Assembly: GCA_016875015.1 (NCBI GenBank)
Contig: VGSJ01000025.1
Coordinates: 1 to 36,971, forward strand
DNA: 36,971 bases
Reading direction: 5' to 3'
Source of the DNA: Deltaproteobacteria bacterium
GTDB lineage: Bacteria; Desulfobacterota; Desulfobaccia; Desulfobaccales; 0-14-0-80-60-11
Under the pieces are notes generated by a model. The model had not been told where the DNA came from. It did not search any database and worked only from the letters and a program-made list of their open reading frames with translations. Below, in pieces: positions 7,847 to 14,939 of the stretch. Position 1 is the stretch's first letter, and the number at the start of each line of letters is the position of its first letter. A program made the translations under genes and the position numbers.

Positions 7847-9934
7847 CTATTTCGGACGCCGCACCCGCACCATGGTCGCGTCCAGGCACGGGCTGCCGCC
7901 CACCCGGTCCGAGATGTTTTCCTGGAGCAAGGCGTCGGAGGCCCCCTTCAGGTAGCAGCGGGTTTGGGCCGGCACGGTTTTTCCGAACCCGTGCAGCATG
8001 AAGACCGCCTCGGGATGAATGAAGTCCGTTACCTTGGCCTTGATCCGGGCAGTGGCGATGGGGGAGACCACCTCCACCACCTCGCCGTCTTTGATGCCCA
8101 AATGATTGGCGGCCCCGGTGTTGATCCACAAGAAGTTTTCCGGCGCCAGCTCATTCAGGTAGAGGTTATTCTGGGTGGACATGTGGGTGTGCGCCGCGCC
8201 GCGGCCCACCATGAGCTTGAAGGCGCCGTTGTCTGACTTAGGCGTCGGGGTGTAGGGCGGGAAGGACGGAAAGCCGGCGCTCTCCATGAGCGCACTGACC
8301 AGTTCGAACTTCCCTGACGGGGTCTTGAACTTGATGCCTTTCTCCCGGTCCCACAGGAGGGTCTGATCCGTCAGCGCCACAAATCCCTTGGCGGCGAAGT
8401 CCTCGATAGTCACCCCCAGGTCCTGGAGCTGGAAGTTCCAGATATCCTCGATGGTCTCATAGGGGAAGTACTTGCCCAAGTCCAGACGCTGGGCGATCTG
8501 CTTGAGGATGAGCCAGGCGGGCCGGGTATCGTAGCGGGGCGAGACCGCCTGCCGCCGCATGTAGATCTGGGGTTTCAACCCCGTCACCAACTGGAGGGAA
8601 TCAGCCCGTTCCAGGTACATGGATTCCGGCAGGATGACGTCGGCGTACCAGGCGATTTCGCTGAAATTGACGTCGATGGCGACGATGAGATCCAGCTTGT
8701 CCAGGGCCTTCCGGGTCGCCGCCGCGTCGGGAATGGATTGGAGGGGCTCAAAGCGGTTGGCGAACAGGGCCTTGATGGGGTACGGGTCTTCGTTCAGGAT
8801 GGCGTGGGCCAGCATCTGGGGATTGCCGTGGGACGCGTCGGCGATGGGAAACTTGTCATGGCCGGACCCGTCAAAACGCGGCGCCTTGACCTTGGGCAAT
8901 TCCTGTTCCGTGTATTTCCTAATGTCGCCCAAGCCAAAAGCCTTGGGGCCTTTCTTGAAGAATATCCCCCCCTTAGCTTCGATGCTGCCCATCAGGGCGT
9001 TGAGGATGATGAGGGAGCGGCGGAAGTAGATCTCATTGGGATGGTGCGCCCCCCGGTAGCCGTAGTGGAAGACCACCGCGGGTTTGGCCGCCGCGGCTTC
9101 CCGGGCCAGGGTGACGATCTCGTGAGCCGGGATGCCGCATTCCGCCTCGGCCCATTCCGGGGTGTAGGGCGAAACAAAGGCCTGCAATTCCTTGAGGTCC
9201 TTGACCCAGCGGCGGACATACGGGGCGTCGTACAGCTTCTCCTTCAGGATGGTGTGGATCAGGGCGTAGTTGAGGGCCAGGTCGGCGCCGGGCCGGATCA
9301 TCAGGTAGCGGTCGGCCTTGGTGGCGGTGATGCTCACCCGGGGGTCGATATAAATGAGCTTGGCCCCCTTTTCCATGGCGTTCAACAGGTTGTTGATGGG
9401 CTTGATCTCCAGGGCTTCGAAGATATTACGCCCATACATGACGATATAGCGGGTGTTGGCGTAATCCACCCCCACCTGGGCGTCGGTAAAGCCCGTGAGG
9501 CTCCTAAAGGCGGTGTTTACCGAGCCTTTGCACAGGGCGTCGTGGGTGAAATGGTTGGGGGAGCCGATGGCCTTCACGAAGGTCTTGCTGATGTGGGTGT
9601 TGAGATTGGTGCGCTCCCCGAAAACCACGCTCTGCCCGCCGTGCTGCTTGATGATCTCCTTGAGCCGGTCGCCTACGTAATCCAGGGCCTCGTTCCAGGT
9701 GGCCTTTTGCCATTCCCCGGCGCCCCGGGGGCCGGTGCGGATCATGGGGTGCTGGGGCCGTTCGTGGTCGTGGAGCAGGGCCAGGCCCGCGGAGCCTTTG
9801 GCGCACAGGGCCCCTTCAATGCCCGGCACGTGAGGGTTGCCTTCAATCCACTTCACGTCGTCATTTTCCACCAGGACCCGGATGGGACAGCGAATCGTGC
9901 ACATGAAACAGATACTGAAGACTTCTTGTGCCAT
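7847..9934 (-). CDS. Cytoplasmic molybdopterin oxidoreductase, thiosulfate/polysulfide reductase-like catalytic subunit
   Basis: 695 residues of the DMSO-reductase superfamily. An N-terminal [4Fe-4S] site is formed by C9, C12, C16 and C44. The likely molybdenum ligand is C135 in ALCKGSVNTAF. The middle and the C-terminal MGD-binding domain (about 580-695) look complete. Overall sequence resembles PhsA/PsrA-type sulfur-compound reductases more than formate dehydrogenases, since the (U/C)HGP motif is absent. The protein starts directly at the cluster domain, with no twin-arginine signal, and no NrfD-like membrane anchor gene is nearby. A soluble cytoplasmic enzyme using NAD(P)H or ferredoxin via the next two genes is therefore likely. 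Substrate unproven; thiosulfate, polysulfide or another sulfur compound is inferred from family and the nearby rhodanese and TauE genes. AAGGA precedes the ATG. Confidence 0.8.
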   Translation of the reverse strand: MAQEVFSICFMCTIRCPIRVLVENDDVKWIEGNPHVPGIEGALCAKGSAGLALLHDHERPQHPMIRTGPRGAGEWQKATWNEALDYVGDRLKEIIKQHGGQSVVFGERTNLNTHISKTFVKAIGSPNHFTHDALCKGSVNTAFRSLTGFTDAQVGVDYANTRYIVMYGRNIFEALEIKPINNLLNAMEKGAKLIYIDPRVSITATKADRYLMIRPGADLALNYALIHTILKEKLYDAPYVRRWVKDLKELQAFVSPYTPEWAEAECGIPAHEIVTLAREAAAAKPAVVFHYGYRGAHHPNEIYFRRSLIILNALMGSIEAKGGIFFKKGPKAFGLGDIRKYTEQELPKVKAPRFDGSGHDKFPIADASHGNPQMLAHAILNEDPYPIKALFANRFEPLQSIPDAAATRKALDKLDLIVAIDVNFSEIAWYADVILPESMYLERADSLQLVTGLKPQIYMRRQAVSPRYDTRPAWLILKQIAQRLDLGKYFPYETIEDIWNFQLQDLGVTIEDFAAKGFVALTDQTLLWDREKGIKFKTPSGKFELVSALMESAGFPSFPPYTPTPKSDNGAFKLMVGRGAAHTHMSTQNNLYLNELAPENFLWINTGAANHLGIKDGEVVEVVSPIATARIKAKVTDFIHPEAVFMLHGFGKTVPAQTRCYLKGASDALLQENISDRVGGSPCLDATMVRVRRPK

Positions 9935-9966
9935 AATTACGTCCTTTTCAAGGTTCTTTATAAATT

Positions 9967-9996
9967 ATTTTATCATAATAAATGCATAGATATCAA
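9967..9996 (-). promoter_or_regulatory. Likely sigma-70 promoter for the molybdoenzyme operon
   Basis: On the minus strand TTGATA (9996-9991), an 18-bp spacer and TAAAAT (9972-9967) form a fair -35/-10 pair in an AT-rich patch about 35 bp before the molybdoenzyme ATG. The 157-bp gap after the rhodanese gene would let the three-gene operon be transcribed alone as well as by read-through from the TauE promoter. Confidence 0.45.
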
Positions 9997-10091
9997 TTGG
10001 TATAGAGGTGGCAGAACAGGACCACCAACCAGATGAAGTCCGGGCGAATCTCTAGAGTTCTCGTCCGGGCTGCGCTTCTTGGCTAATGCCT

Positions 10092-10751
10092 TCATTTCCG
10101 AAAATACATAAGCTTTTGGTCTAGGTCATAGGTCCAGGGCACCCCGGCATTGCGCCAGCCGTTTTTCGTGCGCTTGCCGAAGTTGGGATCGTTTTTGTCT
10201 TTGACCTTGTCGCCTTCAAAGCCGTCGAAGATGTTATACACGTTTTTAAAACCGGCTTTGGCCAAATTGTCCACCGACTTGGCGCTGCGGTGGCCCGAAC
10301 GGCACATCACCAGGATGGAGTCCGTGGGCTTAAAGGTCTTTTTGGCCTGTTGGACAAATTTTTCATTGTCCTTCATGGCGTATTCCTTTTTTTCCGGATT
10401 CCAGCTATATGCCATGAATTGGCTGGGAATATTCACCGCCATGGGCGCGTGCCCCACAAAGGCGTACTCCTCCGGGGTGCGGCAATCCAGAATCTTTACC
10501 TTGTCCTGATCCTTCTGCCACATGTCATAGGCTTCTTTGGGGGTGACATAGAGGCCTAACGCGGTATGTTTTTTCGGGTCTTCGGGAACTCCCGATTTTT
10601 TCTCAGGGGCCGTGGCTTCAGCCGGTTTCTTTTCGGGGACGGCGGCTGCCGGCGCTTGCTTTTCCGGCGCCTGAGCCTGGGCCAAGAGCGAGGTGGTGAA
10701 GCTTATAGCAAGAAGACCACAGAGGAAGGCAATGGCGATTTTCCGGGGCAT
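10092..10751 (-). CDS. Secreted single-domain rhodanese (sulfurtransferase)
   Basis: 219 residues. A signal peptide (1-25, LLAQAQA) is followed by a low-complexity Ala/Pro/Glu/Lys linker with repeated PEKK units (28-60) and one rhodanese domain (about 65-215). The active-site loop is C150-RSGHRS, so the catalytic cysteine is present. Rhodaneses move sulfane sulfur through a cysteine persulfide; this one should act in the periplasm, perhaps tethered through the flexible linker. It starts 13 bp after the upstream membrane-protein gene, with AAGGAG before the ATG, so the two are co-transcribed. Its substrate is not known. Neighbours (TauE permease, cytoplasmic sulfur-reductase-like enzyme) suggest handling of sulfite, thiosulfate or polysulfide. 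Confidence 0.85.
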   Translation of the reverse strand: MPRKIAIAFLCGLLAISFTTSLLAQAQAPEKQAPAAAVPEKKPAEATAPEKKSGVPEDPKKHTALGLYVTPKEAYDMWQKDQDKVKILDCRTPEEYAFVGHAPMAVNIPSQFMAYSWNPEKKEYAMKDNEKFVQQAKKTFKPTDSILVMCRSGHRSAKSVDNLAKAGFKNVYNIFDGFEGDKVKDKNDPNFGKRTKNGWRNAGVPWTYDLDQKLMYFRK

Positions 10752-10764
10752 GTCCAGGTTCTCC

Positions 10765-11364
10765 TTATCTTTGTTTATCAGATGTATGAATCGGGGGTGG
10801 CAGCGCAGACGGGCCCTGCCGCTCCTGGATCTGAGTCTGGGCAGTTTCCAGGATGGCTTTCACCCTGCGAAAATACGGCAGCCTGTATTTGACCCGCTTG
10901 CAGAGGAAGTAGGCCGCCACATATATGATGATGAAAACCCCGATGAAACCCAGGGACCAGTCGGTACCGGGGATGGGGAACTCCATCTCCAGAAAGCGGT
11001 GCTGCATCCAGGCCAGCACAAAAAAGATGGGCCACAAAAAGGCGGCAGATAGAGCGAACTGCATAAAAAACGATTTGCCGAAGGCGTCATTGGCCAGTTT
11101 GTTGATCGCGTTATAGGCTTGCTTATCCCCCGCCTTCAAGGCTTCCAGCGACAGGTTCTGGTACCGGTGCGACTCCTCAGTGACCCGGTCGATGCGCTGC
11201 TTCACGGCCAGGAAAGCCAGGGAAATGGTGAACTCGCCAATGACCACGGCCATAAGCGCCAGCACCAGGGTGCCGATGAGAAAATCGGCCCAGGGGTATC
11301 CCGTGATCCGGAAAAACCAGATCAGGTGGGGATCCAGAAACAGAAAAACCGGATGCATTTCCAT
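10765..11364 (-). CDS. Three-helix membrane protein of unknown function (Oxa1/DUF106-like layout)
   Basis: 199 residues. Membrane helices are predicted near 26-54, 98-120 and 137-155, with a polar, probably coiled helix (55-97) between the first and second, and a basic C-terminal tail from about 156. The pattern 'helix, cytoplasmic coiled hairpin, helix, helix' recalls the Oxa1/YidC/EMC3 (DUF106) superfamily, but I recognise no diagnostic residues, so this is only a topology argument. It lies between the TauE-type permease (60 bp upstream) and the secreted rhodanese (13 bp downstream) and is probably one transcription unit with them. It may help insert or partner the permease. The ribosome site at the chosen ATG is poor; a second ATG lies two codons in. 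Confidence 0.6.
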   Translation of the reverse strand: MEMHPVFLFLDPHLIWFFRITGYPWADFLIGTLVLALMAVVIGEFTISLAFLAVKQRIDRVTEESHRYQNLSLEALKAGDKQAYNAINKLANDAFGKSFFMQFALSAAFLWPIFFVLAWMQHRFLEMEFPIPGTDWSLGFIGVFIIIYVAAYFLCKRVKYRLPYFRRVKAILETAQTQIQERQGPSALPPPIHTSDKQR

Positions 11365-11424
11365 GGTTGAAAGACGAACCTCGTTAGGGGGCCAGTCTGA
11401 CTGGCCCCATGAACCATTTGCCGA

Positions 11425-12591
11425 TTACATACCCGGCATGATCGAAGAACCCAGGAAGCCTTTGGTGAGGTAGCCGAGGCCCACGTACACCGCCAGGACC
11501 ACGAACAGGCGTTTCAGCCAGATGTCCGGGATGTACTTGGAAGTCATGGGCCCCAGGACGGAACCGATGGCAATCCCCACCAGCTCGGTGCCGATCAGCA
11601 AGAAGTCTACGGGCACGCTCTTGATGAACATGAAAGTGAAAATGGAGGTGATCATGCTCACCAGGACGGCCAGGGCGGAAGTGCCGGCCACGATGAACAT
11701 GGGCAGTCCCACCACCGAGGTGAGGAACGGCACGTACAGGAAGCCGCCGCCCACGCCGATAAAGGCGGAGATGGCGGCGATGACGAAACCGCCGAGAATG
11801 GGCCAGACAGGGTTAAAGGAAAATTCCGAGCCATAAAAGGTAAAGACGATTTTGGTCAGACCCCAATGTTTGACATGGACGCCGCAGGCATGGGCCCCGC
11901 CCTCATCCACGGCGCACTTCCGGATGTGGATGTCCTCAAAGGCCTTGGCCGCGGCCTTGGCCGCCTTCTTGCTGGCCTGGCCTTTGGGCGTGGTTTCATA
12001 GAAGAGCACGAAGGCCACGGCAAAGACCACGATGCCGAAGTAGCCGATATACATGCTCAGATCAATCTTCCCGGCGGTGAGCACCGGGACCAGGTAGGCC
12101 CCCAGGATGCCGCCGCCGGCCAGACAGATTCCCAGCGGCAGCACCAGCCGCCCCATCCGATAATAAGTTATGGAAGAAATTGTGGCCGAGAGGGCTACCA
12201 GATACTGGTTAGAGGTCCGGATGGAGTCGGTGAGCAGCTTGTTCAGTTCAGGGCTGGTTTTTTTAAAAGCTCTCCCGTAATCCGCCAGTCCAAAAACCGT
12301 GATGTGTCCCACCCCGGCCATGATGCCCCCGAAGGCTCCCACCGAGGAGAAGATCCAGCCCACCCAGATGCCCCACAAAATGTAGAACAGCCAGAAAGTC
12401 GTGGGCGCGCCGGGAATCCCCATGAACCCGGGTTTGGCGCTGGGATCGATCATGCCCTTGCCGGTGCCCTGGGGGGTCTTGGCAATGGCCTCCTCCAGCT
12501 TGCCGGCCCAAGACGGCTCCGCCAGGGCCAGGGTGGCCACCGCGGCCAGGGCGGCCAGGAAAAAGATGATGAGTATGGTTCTGTTCCGCAT
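11425..12591 (-). CDS. TauE/SafE-family anion permease (sulfite/sulfonate export type)
   Basis: 388 residues. A signal-like first hydrophobic stretch (1-24) and a polar segment (25-55) are followed by about eight membrane helices in two related halves. The second half has the family motif AFIGVGGGFLYVPFL. A loop of about 45 residues between the halves is rich in Lys/Ala and has two cysteines (CAVDEGGAHAC). Family members export sulfite, sulfoacetate or related anions; the substrate here is unknown. I chose the ATG at 12591 because AGGAGGATTTC lies immediately upstream, rather than an earlier in-frame ATG. First gene of an operon with the three-helix protein and the rhodanese. A strong sigma-54 promoter lies about 190 bp upstream. 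Confidence 0.85.
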   Translation of the reverse strand: MRNRTILIIFFLAALAAVATLALAEPSWAGKLEEAIAKTPQGTGKGMIDPSAKPGFMGIPGAPTTFWLFYILWGIWVGWIFSSVGAFGGIMAGVGHITVFGLADYGRAFKKTSPELNKLLTDSIRTSNQYLVALSATISSITYYRMGRLVLPLGICLAGGGILGAYLVPVLTAGKIDLSMYIGYFGIVVFAVAFVLFYETTPKGQASKKAAKAAAKAFEDIHIRKCAVDEGGAHACGVHVKHWGLTKIVFTFYGSEFSFNPVWPILGGFVIAAISAFIGVGGGFLYVPFLTSVVGLPMFIVAGTSALAVLVSMITSIFTFMFIKSVPVDFLLIGTELVGIAIGSVLGPMTSKYIPDIWLKRLFVVLAVYVGLGYLTKGFLGSSIMPGM

Positions 12592-12778
12592 GAAATCCTC
12601 CTGGATAAATAATATGGTCAAATGCGCCGGCGCCTGACCGGATGATCGGTGATCTTATCGGTCCGCTGACCTCAGGTTGCTCAGGGCGCGGCCCTCAAGG
12701 GGGGGGTCGCGTCGAACCTTTCCAGGCCATCCGGCTTGGCCTGGGGGAGACTTCGCCCCCGTTCACCTGCCCTTAAAT

Positions 12779-12794
12779 AGCAAGTATGATGCCA
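12779..12794 (-). promoter_or_regulatory. Sigma-54 (-24/-12) promoter for the TauE-rhodanese operon
   Basis: The minus strand reads TGGCATCATACTTGCT: TGGCA and TTGCT with ten bases between GG and GC, a near-consensus sigma-54 promoter. The predicted start is near 12768, leaving about 175 nt of leader. Upstream lie a perfect inverted repeat ACAAAT-A-ATTTGT (12801-12813) and TTAAC-N7-GTTAA (12840-12856), possible activator sites. TTAAC/GTTAA elements also occur upstream of the metV promoter. Confidence 0.7.
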
Positions 12795-12887
12795 AATGCG
12801 ACAAATAATTTGTTTACAACATATGGCGTACACATTGCTTTAACATATTTGGTTAATTAGACTTTTTCCGACAACAGCACCGGAGCA

Positions 12888-12908
12888 GGGCAGGCCCTGA
12901 GCCTGCCC
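12888..12908. repeat. GC-rich hairpin after metF
   Basis: GGGCAGGC and GCCTGCCC pair perfectly around CCTGA, about 65 bp past the metF stop. It may terminate metVF transcription, though no T tract follows on the minus strand. The rest of the 12592-12972 gap holds the sigma-54 promoter region and AT-rich sequence (12775-12860), but no gene. Confidence 0.45.
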
Positions 12909-12972
12909 CATCCCTAACCCCACCGGTTTAATCCCTTACCGGGTGGCGCCGGTTTGCCTTGAAGCTTTCGCC

Positions 12973-13866
12973 TTAGCGGGCCGCGTCCCTGGCCGTGCTC
13001 GCCAATTGGGGGACGAGGTCGGACCAGCCCAGGGGCATGAAGTGAATCCCCTGAACCATGGGGGAGATTTCCTTAAGGAGCCGGGTGGCGATTTCCAAGG
13101 ATTTGTCCTTGTAGCCCTCCGGCGGCACGCTGGCCATTTCGTCGATGAGGGCCTGGGGCACCTTGATCCCCGAGATGCGCTCGTTCATAAACGTGCCCAT
13201 CTTGGGGCTCTTGAGCAGCACCAGGCCGAACTGGATGGGCACCCCGACGCCCTCGACTTTGCGGACAAAGGCCTCGAAAAGCTTGGGGTCGTAAACCGCC
13301 TGGGTCTGGAAGAATTCCGCCCCCGCGGCTATCTTTTTCTCCATCTTGAGCAGCTGGAGGTCCAGGGGCTGGAAGTTGGGGTTGACCACCGCGCCCAGGG
13401 CCAGATCGGTGGCGGCAGTGAGCTCGTGCCCCATCATGTCGTGGCCCTGGTTCAAACCCCGGGCGATGTCCAGGAGCTGCACCGAGTCGATGTCGAAGAC
13501 CCCTTTGCCCGTGGGGTGATCGCCCATCTTCAGATGGTCGCCGGTGAGGCAGAGCACGTTGTCGATCCCCAGGGTGCAGGCGCTCAAGAGGTCCGACTGC
13601 AGGGCGATGCGGTTGCGGTCCCGGCAGGTGATCTGGTAGATGGGCTCGAGGCCGGCCTGTTTGAGGAGCACGCTGGCCGCCAGCGACCCCAGACGCATGA
13701 CCGCACTCTGATTGTCGGTGACATTGAAGGCGTGGACGTATGGCTGAATGGTCGCCGCTTCGGCAATGAAGGCGGCATTGTGGCCGTTCCGGGCGCAGCC
13801 TTTGACCGGCCCCACTTCGCTGGTGATGACAAACTCTTTTTTCTTGAAGGCTTGCGTTAGCTTCAT
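12973..13866 (-). CDS. metF: Methylenetetrahydrofolate reductase, FAD subunit MetF
   Basis: 297 residues of the MTHFR TIM-barrel family, the usual length for the stand-alone flavin subunit. Recognisable parts include the N-terminal TSEVGPVKG strand, DNQSA, VLCLTGDH and AEFFQTQAVYD. It reduces 5,10-methylene-THF to 5-methyl-THF, the last folate step of the methyl branch of the Wood-Ljungdahl pathway, which may run in either direction in anaerobes. Its ATG overlaps the stop of metV (ATGA) and GGGAGGG lies within the end of metV, so the two are translationally coupled. In anaerobes MetF commonly works as a complex with MetV. Confidence 0.92.
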   Translation of the reverse strand: MKLTQAFKKKEFVITSEVGPVKGCARNGHNAAFIAEAATIQPYVHAFNVTDNQSAVMRLGSLAASVLLKQAGLEPIYQITCRDRNRIALQSDLLSACTLGIDNVLCLTGDHLKMGDHPTGKGVFDIDSVQLLDIARGLNQGHDMMGHELTAATDLALGAVVNPNFQPLDLQLLKMEKKIAAGAEFFQTQAVYDPKLFEAFVRKVEGVGVPIQFGLVLLKSPKMGTFMNERISGIKVPQALIDEMASVPPEGYKDKSLEIATRLLKEISPMVQGIHFMPLGWSDLVPQLASTARDAAR

Positions 13867-14540
13867 GCTACCCTCCCTTCCTTGATGTAAAGGGTCCGGG
13901 GTTTGGCCGCCTTGCTGTAATCCTTGGCGCCGACGAATTTCTTCAGATTGTCCACCTCCCCCAGGGCCACCATGCGGTTATAGATCAGGACCCAGGCGCA
14001 GTCCCGGGCGGGGTCGACCTCGCACTTGCCGTCTTCGGAGCCGCCACAGGGGCCGTTGAGCAGGCCCTTGGCGCACTTGGTGACGGGGCAAATGCCCCCG
14101 GTGTCGTTCAAGATGCAGTCGCCGCACTCCTGGCATTGCTCTATGGCTATCTGGCCGGGCACCGTGGTGTCCATGTGGCCCACCGAGTTGAGGCCGGTTT
14201 TGACCGGGAGGGTAAGGCCCAGGGTCTCGGTAACATAGCGGGCGATCTGGACGGCGCCACCGCAGCCCAACACCAGGAGGGCATCGCTTGCCTGGATTTT
14301 GTCCTTCAGGGGATCCAGTACCGGCTTAGCCTTGGCCATGTTGCAGGTGCGCTCCGGACTGGCTTCAAAGACGATCTCTTTACCCTGGGTTTTGAGTTCT
14401 TGAGCCAGCGCGGCCACTTCGTCACTGCCGCCGGTGAGGCAGACCTTGGCGCAGCCGTCGCAGCCCACCATGCCGATTTTCTGGAAACCTTTCAAGGCGG
14501 CCAGAATTTCGTCAAATGGCTTTTTCGCAGTTCCGATCAT
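13863..14540 (-). CDS. metV: MetV, zinc/iron-sulfur partner subunit of methylenetetrahydrofolate reductase
   Basis: 225 residues, matching the MTHFR C-terminal (MetV) family. It has many cysteines: C27/C30/C34 in GCDGCAKVC, and a dense C-terminal group with CQECGDC, CPVTKCAKG, NGPCGG and KCEVDPARDC. In acetogens MetV binds metal clusters and passes electrons to MetF. It is the first gene of a two-gene operon; AAGGAGGATT precedes the ATG. A sigma-54 promoter lies about 50 bp upstream and a sigma-54 activator gene is divergent, so expression is likely conditional. No HdrA- or RnfC2-type partner is adjacent; the GltD-HdrD fusion at 264-2795 could be one, but that is speculation. Confidence 0.9.
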   Translation of the reverse strand: MIGTAKKPFDEILAALKGFQKIGMVGCDGCAKVCLTGGSDEVAALAQELKTQGKEIVFEASPERTCNMAKAKPVLDPLKDKIQASDALLVLGCGGAVQIARYVTETLGLTLPVKTGLNSVGHMDTTVPGQIAIEQCQECGDCILNDTGGICPVTKCAKGLLNGPCGGSEDGKCEVDPARDCAWVLIYNRMVALGEVDNLKKFVGAKDYSKAAKPRTLYIKEGRVA

Positions 14541-14587
14541 TGATAATCCTCCTTTATGATTGCTCCGATCTTTACGGAGTCACTTTG

Positions 14588-14603
14588 AGCAAGAAGCTTG
14601 CCA
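14588..14603 (-). promoter_or_regulatory. Sigma-54 (-24/-12) promoter for metVF
   Basis: The minus strand reads TGGCAAGCTTCTTGCT, matching the sigma-54 consensus TGGCAYG-N4-TTGCW at every fixed position except the sixth (A instead of C/T), with GG-N10-GC spacing. The predicted start near 14577 gives a leader of about 37 nt that ends in a good ribosome site before metV. This is the best sigma-54 promoter in the window. Confidence 0.75.
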
Positions 14604-14701
14604 AGCCAAGCTAATATAGCCAATGTTCATATATACAGCAATTTAAGACCCTCTGGGGGATTTCCAGATTTTTCTTGAGGGAACATGTTAATGGTTTATA
14701 C

Positions 14702-14731
14702 TTAACGAGTGTAAGCGCGTTAACTGTTAAC
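14702..14731. promoter_or_regulatory. Candidate enhancer (activator-binding) repeats between metV and the sigma-54 activator gene
   Basis: A 22-bp inverted repeat TTAACG-N10-CGTTAA (14702-14723) runs into a second pair GTTAAC-T-GTTAAC (14719-14731). It lies about 100 bp upstream of the -24 box, the usual distance for a sigma-54 enhancer. The divergent gene encodes an activator with a Fis-type helix-turn-helix, so this could serve both metV activation and autoregulation. Confidence 0.5.
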
Positions 14732-14797
14732 CTGAACCGAATCGACTCCTCCGGGGGAGGCGACGGCTGAGAAATGTTGCCGAACCTTGGGGACAAA

Positions 14798-14833
14798 CCA
14801 CGGGCAACAGCCGCCCTGGGCTGTTGCCCGTGG
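14798..14833. repeat. Perfect 15-bp-stem palindrome
   Basis: CCACGGGCAACAGCC (14798-14812) and GGCTGTTGCCCGTGG (14819-14833) pair perfectly around a 6-base loop. It is followed by 'GGGGCGCTCACCGCCCCTAC', which resembles the GTAGGGGCGGG palindromes near 31.1, 32.1 and 35.3 kb. It lies in the leader of the activator gene. Probably a dispersed intergenic repeat. Confidence 0.6.
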
Positions 14834-14939
14834 AGGGCCGGGGCGCTCACCGCCCCTACGGTTAGCGGCTTTATCCGGTTGATTTTAATCAGTTATGATC
14901 ACGCCCTTGTCGGGCCCATCCTACCGCTTGGAGGTCGCC

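Noticed and set aside
7847-9934. Formate dehydrogenase alpha subunit
   Set aside because: The (U/C)HGP-type active-site motif is absent; the ligand cysteine context is ALCKGSVN and overall similarity is to PhsA/PsrA-type enzymes.
8738-10036. 432-codon plus-strand frame opposite the molybdoenzyme
   Set aside because: Same reason: a shadow of high-GC coding sequence with no recognisable domain.
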